DNA from: Akkermansiaceae bacterium UBA4145
Lineage (GTDB): Bacteria; Verrucomicrobiota; Verrucomicrobiia; Verrucomicrobiales; Akkermansiaceae
Assembly (NCBI GenBank): GCA_002380675.1
Contig: DFWB01000231.1
Location: 1 to 9,763 of the forward strand
Direction of reading: 5' to 3'
DNA length: 9,763 nt
This document shows positions 1 through 7,108 of the stretch, piece after piece; position 1 is the first letter of the stretch; each line of letters begins with the position of its first letter. The notes beneath the pieces are model-generated. The model saw nothing but the letters and a program-made list of their open reading frames with translations. It had not been told where the DNA came from and did no database searches. Made by a program: the position numbers and the translations under genes.

Positions 1-1765
1 TGGTTTCGGTATTCTTTGAATGTGCAATGAGCCACGCAGGATGAGTAAGAAGCCCAACCCGCTCCTTCGGGTTCACTGCGAAGGGCTGCTCGGTTGGACA
101 GTCGAACTGATCTATTTCCAAGTTATATGCCCCTAGGAAGAACCGCTGATCATGCGCAGATGTCAGGTTGCGTTCACGCTCGCCCTCCATGAGCGTAAAT
201 TGTGCTAGCATCGGGCGGATCCCGCTTCTGTAACACCCTGGCAGATATTCCATGTAATCCTTGATCAAGCCCCCGCTCATCCGGTGTTTCGCCGGCTGAG
301 TGCGGAAATAAGGATGCAATGCCTCCATGTCAGCGCGCACCTCAGGATCGAGTTCGTATTTAAGCTCCTTCCAAGGTTTGTCGATCCAGTAGTCATGAAG
401 CAGACGCAACGCTGCAAGGCGTTTCTCTAACTCCTCAGGTTCCACCTCGGGACCGAAGTGCCCGACAAAAAACTTTCTCGTGGTCAGCAACTCGTGCAAC
501 ACATCCTTGTCTCGATTCACAATGTGCAGCACCAGCAGATCCGCCTCATGTACCAATTGATAGGGAACCTTCCCCCAATCGTAATTATGGAAGCGTTTCG
601 CATCCTTGAAAATATCTGGAGCCCGATGATAGCCAAAGAACTCACGAAAAAATCTTAGGATCTTCGGCTTTGCGACCGCCTCATCATTAAGAATCCGCTC
701 GATCTCGGACTGGACCCCTCTTCGTGACTGGAGCCTGCCTTCGCGGCTGGAAGACCAGGTTGCGGCAGTCGGCGGATCATCGGTGAGTGCAAAACTGATT
801 GCAAATGCGAGCTCACTTCCCGAAAGCCTCCGCCGCCCATGCTCATCCTTGTCGCCCAGCCCCAATTCCATCCGATAGACCGCCTCTGGCATCAGCGCGA
901 TCGCTTTTAGGCATACTGCCATCCCTTCTCTTGTGTCGCCTGCCTCATTGATGGCCCGAAGCATATACTCTCGGTAGCGCTTCAACTCAACCTGCTCAGG
1001 CAGACGGTAAACCAAGGACTTAAACTGGTGCCTTATCGCCGCATCGATCTGATCTCTACTCGGACTCTCGGCTTCCAAGACCATGCGAAAGGCCTCGGAG
1101 ACATCGCGGCTCAACTGGTGATCAACAATTGTTCGTGCATTCCTCAAGAGAGTTTCGAGTGTGGCGGAATCTGCATGGAGATTGACCGCGTAATCATTGA
1201 ATCCAGGTCTTGCATCCATCCCGAAAGGCTGGCGTACCCGCCCAAGGGCCTCCCAGTGGTGTTTAAGAATACGACGTTTAGTGCGGTCGTAGATATTGGG
1301 ATTCATTCGCCACAAACGAGGTGGAGAAAACGACTTCCCTCCTGCCTCTCCCCCGAAAAGCTTTTCGTGACTAACCCGATTGCCAAAGGCGAACTGCCCT
1401 GACAAGTAGCGCACGCGATCAGAGGTCTGTGATTTCTCAAGCTCTGCGCCAATCCAGGACAGGACTTGCATCCTGTCCCGGCTGTCGGGTTGGGCCTCAT
1501 CCTCCGGCGGCATCTGACCTTCCCGTATTTGCTCGTGGACAGACGTCCAAGTTTCAAAATCAAATCCAAGGGAGACACGCTTGTCGAGTTGGTCCAGACG
1601 AACTCCTCCTTTTGCGTTCTTGGCCCCATGACACTTCACGCAATGACTCTTGAGGAAATGCTGCGTGGATAACTCCTCCTCAGCTCCTGGGAGTGAGGCC
1701 TTTTCCTCCGCCCTCGTGTCTGACAACAAAGTCAGCGATGCAACCAGAAGGCCGAGTAAGCGCAT
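1..1765 (-). CDS. Exported c-type cytochrome-domain protein with DUF1592/DUF1588 regions (partial, C-terminus outside window)
   Basis: An uninterrupted reading frame of 588 codons runs from an ATG at 1765 off the left edge. Residues 1-19 form a Sec signal peptide (short Arg start, Leu/Val core, cleavage near TRA-E). A class I cytochrome c-like domain follows, with haem motif CVKCH at 42-46 and likely distal ligand Met85 in GQMPP. Residues about 148-220 resemble a divergent DUF1587. Residues about 240-300 resemble DUF1595 (LVYRLPEQVE, then LMPEAVYRMEL). Residues about 312-430 look like DUF1592 (RRLSGSELAFAISFAL). The DUF1588 signature GLLTHPAWLIAHS begins near 570 and is cut by the edge, so DUF1585 would follow outside. 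In this phylum the family is usually followed by a DUF1552 gene, expected left of base 1. The biochemical role is unknown; covalent haem and periplasmic electron transfer are inferred. The ATG has no clear ribosome binding site and was chosen for the signal peptide. It lies 105 bp downstream of comM on the same strand. Confidence 0.88.
   Translation of the reverse strand, partial: MRLLGLLVASLTLLSDTRAEEKASLPGAEEELSTQHFLKSHCVKCHGAKNAKGGVRLDQLDKRVSLGFDFETWTSVHEQIREGQMPPEDEAQPDSRDRMQVLSWIGAELEKSQTSDRVRYLSGQFAFGNRVSHEKLFGGEAGGKSFSPPRLWRMNPNIYDRTKRRILKHHWEALGRVRQPFGMDARPGFNDYAVNLHADSATLETLLRNARTIVDHQLSRDVSEAFRMVLEAESPSRDQIDAAIRHQFKSLVYRLPEQVELKRYREYMLRAINEAGDTREGMAVCLKAIALMPEAVYRMELGLGDKDEHGRRRLSGSELAFAISFALTDDPPTAATWSSSREGRLQSRRGVQSEIERILNDEAVAKPKILRFFREFFGYHRAPDIFKDAKRFHNYDWGKVPYQLVHEADLLVLHIVNRDKDVLHELLTTRKFFVGHFGPEVEPEELEKRLAALRLLHDYWIDKPWKELKYELDPEVRADMEALHPYFRTQPAKHRMSGGLIKDYMEYLPGCYRSGIRPMLAQFTLMEGERERNLTSAHDQRFFLGAYNLEIDQFDCPTEQPFAVNPKERVGLLTHPAWLIAHSKNTET
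1457..1478. repeat. 8-bp perfect inverted repeat inside the cytochrome-domain gene
   Basis: GGACAGGA at 1457-1464 is followed by a 6-nt spacer (CTTGCA) and its exact reverse complement TCCTGTCC at 1471-1478. CC/GG pairs outside one A/C mismatch extend the stem. It falls in coding sequence, at the stretch encoding roughly residues 96-103 just after the GQMPP haem-ligand motif. The encoded protein aligns with related cytochrome domains as remembered, without an obvious insertion, so it may be chance codon choice. A dispersed repeat is the alternative. Confidence 0.5.
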
Positions 1766-1870
1766 CCAACAAAAATAAGCGGGAGGAGTGATGAACGAGC
1801 GTAGTCCCGAACGAGGGCGTGAGGCAAGCTGGCGCTCCCTTCCTCTTCAAGTTCCAGCATGATGGAGTGG

Positions 1871-3406
1871 CTAACCTGCCAATTTGCGGTCCAAGGAGCG
1901 AAATTGAATGGCTTCGAGAAGGTGCTCGGGCAGGACTCGTTGGGAGCCCTCCAAGTCAGCCACTGTCCGGGCTACCTTCAGGATCCTATCGTAGCCCCGG
2001 GCTGAAAGACCAAGTCGACTCATCGCCTGCTCCATCAGATCGCTAGACTCCGGATCCATCTCACAGGAAAGACGCACCTCCTTGGGAGTCATCTCCGAAT
2101 TCACTCGTGTTGCGGACGATTTACCAAAACGGCTTCGCTGACGTTCTCTACACTCACCAACTCGCTGGCGTACGCTGGAAGAGGGCTCTGCCGGCACCCT
2201 TGATGACAGGTCCTTGAATTCAACAAGAGGGACTTCGATATGAAGATCCATTCGGTCGAGCAAGGGTCCGGAAATCTTACTCCGATACCTCTCTACCTGG
2301 CGGAGCGAGCAGGAGCAACTACGAGAAGGGTCCCCAAAATAACCACAGGGACATGGGTTCAAAGAACCAATCAATAGCACCTTGCTGGGAAAGGCTAAAG
2401 TTCCTGCTGCCCGCGATATTGTCACCTTTCCATCTTCCAGTGGCTGACGCAGAACTTCCAGGGTCTGACGACGAAACTCAGGCAGTTCATCAAGAAACAG
2501 AACTCCATTATGGGCCAGAGAAATCTCCCCTGGGCCCGGGTTACTCCCTCCTCCCAGCAATCCTGCATTCGAGATCGTGTGATGCGGACTCCGAAAAGGC
2601 CGCCTTCTGAGCAGACCCGATCCTTCCGCCAGTTGACCCGCAATGGAGTGAATTCGGGTTGTCTCCATGGCTTCTCTCTCCGTCATCTCAGGAAGGATCG
2701 TAGGCATGCGCTTTGCCAACATGGATTTTCCTGTTCCTGGCGGACCTACCATCAGAATGTTGTGTGATCCAGCCGCCGCAATTTCGAGAGCTCTCTTGAC
2801 ATGCTTCTGGCCTTGGACCTCCCCGAGGTCGACCGCATAGGACTCTGCCCGGGAATATGGGGAGATTCGTGCCACCGCCGGTTCCAACTTCTCCTCTCCA
2901 CAGAGAAAACCCCAAGCTTGGCGAAGCCCACTGACTCCGAAAACCTCGATCCCAGTTACCGCTGCCGCTTCGCACGCGTTCTCCAAGGGCACCAGAAGCC
3001 TCTTCCTTCCTCTGGTCTTTGCTTCTATCGCGGCCGAAAGAATCCCCTTCACGGGACGGACCGAACCATCGAGAGCAAGCTCCCCGATGATCTGACAGTC
3101 CCCAGCTCCCTTCAGGTCCACTCCCTCCGCACAAGCAACTACGGCCAGCGCAATAGGTAAATCAAACGAAGGCCCTTCTTTCTTCAGGTCGGCAGGTGCG
3201 AGATTCACTGTGATCGTGCCGTCATCCTTTGGAAGCGCTGAAGCAGAGACTGCCGAGCTCACCCTTTCCGCAGATTCCCTCACTGCAGCGTCGGGTAGCC
3301 CGACAATGGTCATTCGGGGCACCCCCCGCCCCGGAGAGTTCACTTCCACCTCTACTTCCACCGCTTCCACGCCCCTGAGGCCCGCACTATGCAGTTTCGT
3401 GATCAT
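1871..3406 (-). CDS. comM: ComM/YifB family magnesium chelatase-like AAA+ ATPase
   Basis: This is a 511-residue protein of normal family length. The N-terminal YifB domain (about 1-170) carries MTIVGLPDAAVRES and LPKDDGTITVNLAPADLKK. The Mg-chelatase-type AAA+ core follows, with Walker A GPPGTGKS at about 221-228, Walker B LFLDE near 303-307, a zinc-ribbon-like four-Cys group (CPC at 352-354, CSC at 364-366) and the LLDRMD motif near 382-387. The C-terminal helical domain ends in QFRSLDRKLAG. Family members are hexameric helicases that promote branch migration when heteroduplex DNA is integrated during natural transformation, so it should act in the cytoplasm on recombination intermediates. 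The ATG at 3406 was chosen because the family N-terminus starts there (MITKLHSAGLRGVEAVEVEV). An in-frame GTG at 3442 would add 12 residues and has an AAGGA about 11 nt upstream, so it cannot be excluded. No other competence or recombination gene is adjacent, which is common for comM. Confidence 0.96.
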   Translation of the reverse strand: MITKLHSAGLRGVEAVEVEVEVNSPGRGVPRMTIVGLPDAAVRESAERVSSAVSASALPKDDGTITVNLAPADLKKEGPSFDLPIALAVVACAEGVDLKGAGDCQIIGELALDGSVRPVKGILSAAIEAKTRGRKRLLVPLENACEAAAVTGIEVFGVSGLRQAWGFLCGEEKLEPAVARISPYSRAESYAVDLGEVQGQKHVKRALEIAAAGSHNILMVGPPGTGKSMLAKRMPTILPEMTEREAMETTRIHSIAGQLAEGSGLLRRRPFRSPHHTISNAGLLGGGSNPGPGEISLAHNGVLFLDELPEFRRQTLEVLRQPLEDGKVTISRAAGTLAFPSKVLLIGSLNPCPCGYFGDPSRSCSCSLRQVERYRSKISGPLLDRMDLHIEVPLVEFKDLSSRVPAEPSSSVRQRVGECRERQRSRFGKSSATRVNSEMTPKEVRLSCEMDPESSDLMEQAMSRLGLSARGYDRILKVARTVADLEGSQRVLPEHLLEAIQFRSLDRKLAG

Positions 3407-3465
3407 ATGCTCATGAATACTGTTCAAACTAACAGTTGTCACGAATTTAGAGGTCCTTAGAGCCC

Positions 3466-3531
3466 ATGACCCGCATATCGAAGCTCAAGACCAAAAAAGC
3501 CGCTGACAGCAGCTTTTCCGTAGACAAATAA
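3466..3531 (+). CDS. Possible 21-residue micro-ORF or leader peptide
   Basis: An ATG at 3466 opens 21 codons ending in TAA, encoding a Lys/Ser-rich peptide that begins MTRISKLKTKK. Codon third positions lean towards C/G as in neighbouring genes, and an AGAGG lies about 11 nt upstream. The compound hairpin at 3495-3517 lies inside this frame. I do not recognise the peptide. At this length a chance open frame is quite likely, so it is listed only as a candidate. If real it could be a leader peptide of the downstream unit or a remnant of a longer gene. Confidence 0.18.
   Translation: MTRISKLKTKKAADSSFSVDK
3495..3517. other. Compound hairpin, possible terminator-like or regulatory structure
   Basis: The arms AAAAGC (3495-3500) and GCTTTT (3512-3517) pair perfectly. 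After one C/A mismatch, GCTG (3502-3505) pairs with CAGC (3507-3510) around a single A, in practice a small loop. The A- and T-tracts give it a bidirectional terminator look. It sits between divergent start sites rather than after a gene, and its GC stem is short. A termination role is therefore uncertain; attenuation or an unrelated palindrome are alternatives. Confidence 0.35.
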
Positions 3532-3539
3532 ATTGATCA

Positions 3540-3551
3540 GATCCGCGGATC
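3540..3551. repeat. 12-bp perfect palindrome GATCCGCGGATC
   Basis: The string GATCCGCGGATC is its own reverse complement and lies upstream of the plus-strand two-gene unit. A further TGATCA precedes it at 3534-3539, making the site GATC-rich. A dimeric regulator operator is possible, but there is only one copy and no recognised regulator family matches it, so chance is also possible. Confidence 0.3.
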
Positions 3552-3683
3552 CGGCTTCTCGCTCTAGCCCTTTTAGGGTAGTTCTTCATCTGAAATATCG
3601 GACAGCGCAACTCCGTTTATTCTCTAGGGTTTTATTCCCAATTGATTCCACTCCCACAGGTTATCTATTTCCAGCCTTACCCC

Positions 3684-5726
3684 ATGCTTTCCCAACCCCT
3701 GAAGCAGCTCACCTGCGCCGTTCTTGCACTGGCAGTAACAAGTCTCCTTGTGGAGGCTGCCCCTTCGAAGCCTCTCAAGCTCGGTGAGGTTCTTCAGGCG
3801 GCAGCCAAGATCGACCAACTCCTGGAAGCAGACCTCAGGGCCAAGAAATTGCAGCCGCTTCCTATAGTCGCGGAGGAAACATTCGTTCGCAGGACGTATC
3901 TCAATATAGTCGGTCGTATACCAACTGCAATGGAAGCGTCCCGCTTCCTGGACGACCAATCGCCGGACAAGCGGACGCGTTTGATCGAGAAACTGGTCTC
4001 CTCTCCAGGATACGACAGTTCGGCCTTCAATTATTTCGCTGACCTGCTCCGCCTGCAGACAAACGAAGGGCAGTATGGTCTGGGTTGGCACGTGTGGCTG
4101 CGAAACTCGCTCGCTTCTGACAAGCCATGGAGCAAGATCGTCCATGAAATGCTCTCGGCGGAGGGTCATACCTCGAAAAATCCTGCCGTAGGATATTACC
4201 TCCGCGACCGCGGCATGCTTCTCGATAACGTCAGCAACACTGTGCAGGTTTTCCTTGGGCATCAAATCGGCTGTGCCCAGTGCCATGATCATCCCTTCGA
4301 CTCATGGACCCAGATGGAATATTACGAAATGGCCGCCTTCAGTGGAGGCATCGCATATCGGAGCGATGAGGCTCGCCAGATGGTGAACAAGGTCGCCGAC
4401 CACTCACGGAAGACCCACCCCGGAATGAACCGGGCGTTCAAATCCAAGAACAAATCTACAAGAGCTAAAGCCCGGGGCAGTCTCTTGAGACGAATCACCG
4501 GCGAAATGCGGTATCTTCTCCGCTATTTCAACCAGAACGAAATCGTGGAGTCCCAGAGTCAACAACTCAAGCTGCCGGACGACTATCAGTATAAGGACGG
4601 GGAGCCCGGAGACGTTATTCGGCCTGCCACTCTTTTCGGCCTTCAGGCTTCGGAGGTGAATCCTGAAGAGCGGAGAGAAGTTTTCGCAGACTGGGTGACC
4701 AGTGACGAAAACCCCTACTTTGCAAAGGTCATTGCGAATCGCCTCTGGCGCCGGACCTTCGGGCACGGATTGGTAGACCCAGTGGATGATTGGAGCGACA
4801 AGCTAAAGGGGTCTCACCCGGAAGTTCTCAACTATATCGAGAAGGTCATGAAGGGAGTGGGCTATCGGACTCGGGATTTCGAGAGAATCCTTTACCATAC
4901 CAAACTCTTTCAGCGCCAGGTATCGCCGGTGGAAGCAACCCCGGGAATGGACTATGACTTTGTCGGCCCCCAGCTTCGACGAATGTCCGCCGAGGAACTC
5001 TACGATTCCTTCACGGTCCTTGCCTTTGGCAACACCGACGACAAGGTCAATACCGGCCTCGAATACAAATGGAAGACCTACCAGAGTGAAGTTGATGCCC
5101 TTCTGAACCTCTCTGCCAGTAAGCTCATTGAGTCCGGCCAAGAAGCCCAGAAAATGGAAGACCAGCGGAGGGTCTACCAGAGAAAGAACCGCGAGATTCA
5201 GATAGCGATCACCAAGGCCAAAGCGGCTGGACAGAAACAGGAAGAGCGGCGCCTCAAACGCCAGCAAACACAGCTCCGGGCCGAGGGAAGAAAAAGTCAG
5301 GAAACCATGTCGGGCATGAGTGCTGTGACAAATCGAAACTCGAGGACCGGTCGTGCTGCCCTCAACATGAGAGCTTCGGAACACCCCAGCCCATTCCGTG
5401 CCGGGACCATGATCCGTCAATTTGGTGGCTCTGATCGGAACAGCCCGGAGGCAGCGCACACTGATGCAACGATACCTCAGGCTCTGACCCTGCTGAACGG
5501 ACAGGTTGCGGCTGACACTGAAAATCGACGCTCGAAGGTGTTTGAAGCGCTAGCTGAGATCACCAATCCTGAACAGAGGCTTGAATATCTCTTTCTCGCC
5601 TTTTACTCGAGCCGACCTTCCGCAGCAGAGAAAAAGGATCTTCTTCCGCTCGCAAAGGATCGGGATGAAATTTTCACTCTCGCTCGTGCGATGTTAACCT
5701 CGAAGAGATACCTCTTTGTGCAGTAG
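3684..5726 (+). CDS. Exported DUF1549/DUF1553 domain protein (PSCyt2/PSD1 type)
   Basis: This is a 680-residue protein. Residues 1-26 form a Sec signal peptide ending near VEA-A. The DUF1549 (PSCyt2) region spans about 35-225, with TFVRRTYLNIVGRIPT and the signature GCAQCHDHPFDSWTQMEYY, whose CAQCH at 197-201 is a haem-c-like CxxCH. The DUF1553 (PSD1) region runs from about 325 to the end, with NPYFAKVIANRLWRRTFG, GLVDPVDDW, LRRMSAEELYDSF and the closing LTSKRYLFVQ. A Lys/Arg/Gln-rich, probably coiled-coil segment at about 486-542 splits DUF1553. No N-terminal PSCyt1 haem domain is present, though many relatives carry one. The family is abundant in Planctomycetes and Verrucomicrobia and its biochemical role is not established; extracytoplasmic location and haem binding are inferred. 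The ATG at 3684 was chosen because it opens the signal peptide; a TTG at 3642 would add 14 residues of non-signal character. The DUF1501 gene starts 39 bp downstream, so an operon is likely. Confidence 0.9.
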   Translation: MLSQPLKQLTCAVLALAVTSLLVEAAPSKPLKLGEVLQAAAKIDQLLEADLRAKKLQPLPIVAEETFVRRTYLNIVGRIPTAMEASRFLDDQSPDKRTRLIEKLVSSPGYDSSAFNYFADLLRLQTNEGQYGLGWHVWLRNSLASDKPWSKIVHEMLSAEGHTSKNPAVGYYLRDRGMLLDNVSNTVQVFLGHQIGCAQCHDHPFDSWTQMEYYEMAAFSGGIAYRSDEARQMVNKVADHSRKTHPGMNRAFKSKNKSTRAKARGSLLRRITGEMRYLLRYFNQNEIVESQSQQLKLPDDYQYKDGEPGDVIRPATLFGLQASEVNPEERREVFADWVTSDENPYFAKVIANRLWRRTFGHGLVDPVDDWSDKLKGSHPEVLNYIEKVMKGVGYRTRDFERILYHTKLFQRQVSPVEATPGMDYDFVGPQLRRMSAEELYDSFTVLAFGNTDDKVNTGLEYKWKTYQSEVDALLNLSASKLIESGQEAQKMEDQRRVYQRKNREIQIAITKAKAAGQKQEERRLKRQQTQLRAEGRKSQETMSGMSAVTNRNSRTGRAALNMRASEHPSPFRAGTMIRQFGGSDRNSPEAAHTDATIPQALTLLNGQVAADTENRRSKVFEALAEITNPEQRLEYLFLAFYSSRPSAAEKKDLLPLAKDRDEIFTLARAMLTSKRYLFVQ

Positions 5727-5765
5727 GTCGTCATTCGGTAATTCGTCACCCCCTCAACACCCATC

Positions 5766-7088
5766 ATGTCTGATTTCAACAAGCTCGACGAAGTGACCCG
5801 GAGGTCCTTCATGACCACTGCTGCTCGGAGCTGCCTGGGAGTCACCATCGCAGGAAGTGCGGCGGAGCTGTTTTCTCCCTCCGTCCTTGCCGCCGATCCT
5901 GCCACCATCGCAAGCGGCGGAGGCAAGGCCAAGAGTGTCATTTACCTCTTCATGTCAGGTGGCATGACACATCTCGACACGTTCGACCCAAAGCCTGATG
6001 CTCCGGACGAATTTCGGGGACCAACCGAAACAATTAAGACCAAGGCCGATGGTGTCAGACTTGGTCATTACATGTCTAAACTTGCCGGCCAGGCGGACAA
6101 GGTTGCACTGGTAAATTCCATGACTTCCACGCAGGGGGCACATGGTCCGGGAAGATACTTCATGCGGACGAGTTATACTCAGCGAGCTTCCCTTGTTCAC
6201 CCTTCCAATGGAGCATGGATCACCAGACTGAAGGCACGAGCCAATGAAAGCCTGCCCTCTTTTGTCACCATCGGATCCGGCAACGGCCATCCGGCGGCTG
6301 GTTTTTTTGAACCGCAGTATGCTCCACTACCTGTCGGGGACGCTAACTCCGGTCTGCAGAACGTTCGCCGCTTGCGGCAGGTAAGTGAAGATCAGTTCAA
6401 TAAACAACTGGCCCTTCGACAGCTCCTCGACAAGCAATTCGACGCTCAATTTCACAAGGGCCAGAAAGATGTGCGAGCCTACAATCAGGTCTTCGAAGAA
6501 GCTGTCAAACTGATGGAGAGTAAGGATCTCGAGGCCTTCGACCTCAAAAAGGAAAACTCCAAGGTGCACTCTGCCTACGGCGATCATAATTTTTCCAAGG
6601 GTGTGCTTCTCGCGCGGCGTCTCGTCGAACGGGGAGTTCGTTTCGTTGATGTCGAATTCGGCGGATTCGACTGGCACAACGACAATTTCGATCAGTGTGA
6701 ACAGAAGCTCCCTGTCCTCGATCAGGCCCTGTCAGCCCTCCTCAAGGACCTCGAAGGAAAAGGTCTATTGGAGAGCACGCTTGTGGTTGTAGCTACCGAA
6801 TTCGGACGAACCCCAAAGATTGTGCAAGCTCGCTCCGGACGGAATCACTTCCCCAAGGCCTTTTCCTATCTCCTTGCCGGGGGAGGCATCAAGGGCGGTC
6901 AGGTCTACGGAAAAACAGATGAGACGGGATCCAATGTGGTCGAGAATCCCGTCGGCGGACCAGACTTTAATGCCACCATCGGTTTTGCAATGGGAGTTCC
7001 TCACGACCTCACCCTCATGTCACCCAGCCGCCGCCCCTTCAAACTTGGAGCACGGGATGGCGCTCCGCTCACCGGACTTTTCGGATAG
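5766..7088 (+). CDS. Tat-exported DUF1501 family protein (alkaline phosphatase/sulfatase-like fold)
   Basis: This is a 440-residue protein, a usual family length. It starts with a twin-arginine signal: TRRSFM at 11-16, a weakly hydrophobic stretch to about 37, and likely cleavage near VLA42-A43. DUF1501 follows to the end, with LFMSGGMTHLDTFDPKPDAP (62-81), GAHGPGRYFMRTSYT (124-138), FGGFDWHNDNF (298-308), ATEFGRTPKI (343-352), GRNHFPKAF (358-366) and LLAGGGIKGGQVYGKTDE (369-386). DUF1501 is related to the alkaline phosphatase/sulfatase superfamily. The Glu, Asn, His and Asp residues in these motifs suggest metal binding, but no reaction is established. The family often shows GRDH where this protein has GRNH. 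Tat export implies folding, possibly metal loading, in the cytoplasm. It follows the DUF1549/1553 gene by 39 bp, the standard pairing in this phylum. The ATG has no ribosome binding site and was chosen because it places the Tat motif near the N-terminus. Confidence 0.92.
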   Translation: MSDFNKLDEVTRRSFMTTAARSCLGVTIAGSAAELFSPSVLAADPATIASGGGKAKSVIYLFMSGGMTHLDTFDPKPDAPDEFRGPTETIKTKADGVRLGHYMSKLAGQADKVALVNSMTSTQGAHGPGRYFMRTSYTQRASLVHPSNGAWITRLKARANESLPSFVTIGSGNGHPAAGFFEPQYAPLPVGDANSGLQNVRRLRQVSEDQFNKQLALRQLLDKQFDAQFHKGQKDVRAYNQVFEEAVKLMESKDLEAFDLKKENSKVHSAYGDHNFSKGVLLARRLVERGVRFVDVEFGGFDWHNDNFDQCEQKLPVLDQALSALLKDLEGKGLLESTLVVVATEFGRTPKIVQARSGRNHFPKAFSYLLAGGGIKGGQVYGKTDETGSNVVENPVGGPDFNATIGFAMGVPHDLTLMSPSRRPFKLGARDGAPLTGLFG

Positions 7089-7108
7089 CAAGAGCAGGAG
7101 GACTGGCC

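Larger units (their letters stand above)
3407..3683. other. Divergent intergenic region between comM and the DUF1549/DUF1553 gene
   Basis: This 277-bp stretch must hold the promoters of two divergent transcripts. No convincing -35/-10 pair was recognised in either direction. Visible structures are a compound hairpin (3495-3517), a 12-bp palindrome (3540-3551), and a small stem CCCT-TTT-AGGG near 3567-3577 with flanking CTA/TAG. A related CTAGGGTTTTA string occurs near 3623-3633. A 21-codon open frame sits at 3466-3531 on the plus strand. Alternative upstream starts for both flanking genes (GTG at 3442, TTG at 3642) would shorten the region. Confidence 0.6.

Noticed and set aside
1303..1629. 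108-codon minus-strand open frame overlapping the cytochrome-domain gene
   Set aside because: It is out of frame with the 588-codon frame that carries the signal peptide, CVKCH and GQMPP motifs, and shows no recognisable domain.
1766..1870. Terminator between comM and the cytochrome-domain gene
   Set aside because: Only weak, imperfect stems and no T-tract in the minus-strand direction; the two genes could be co-transcribed.
2688..3134. 148-codon minus-strand open frame within comM
   Set aside because: It is a frame-shifted reading of comM; the comM frame carries all AAA+ motifs without interruption.
3624..4292. 222-codon minus-strand open frame
   Set aside because: It is antisense to the signal peptide and DUF1549 region, whose conserved motifs are clear on the plus strand.
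4803..5459. 218-codon minus-strand open frame
   Set aside because: It is antisense to DUF1553; long antisense frames are expected in GC-biased coding DNA, and the product has no recognisable motif.
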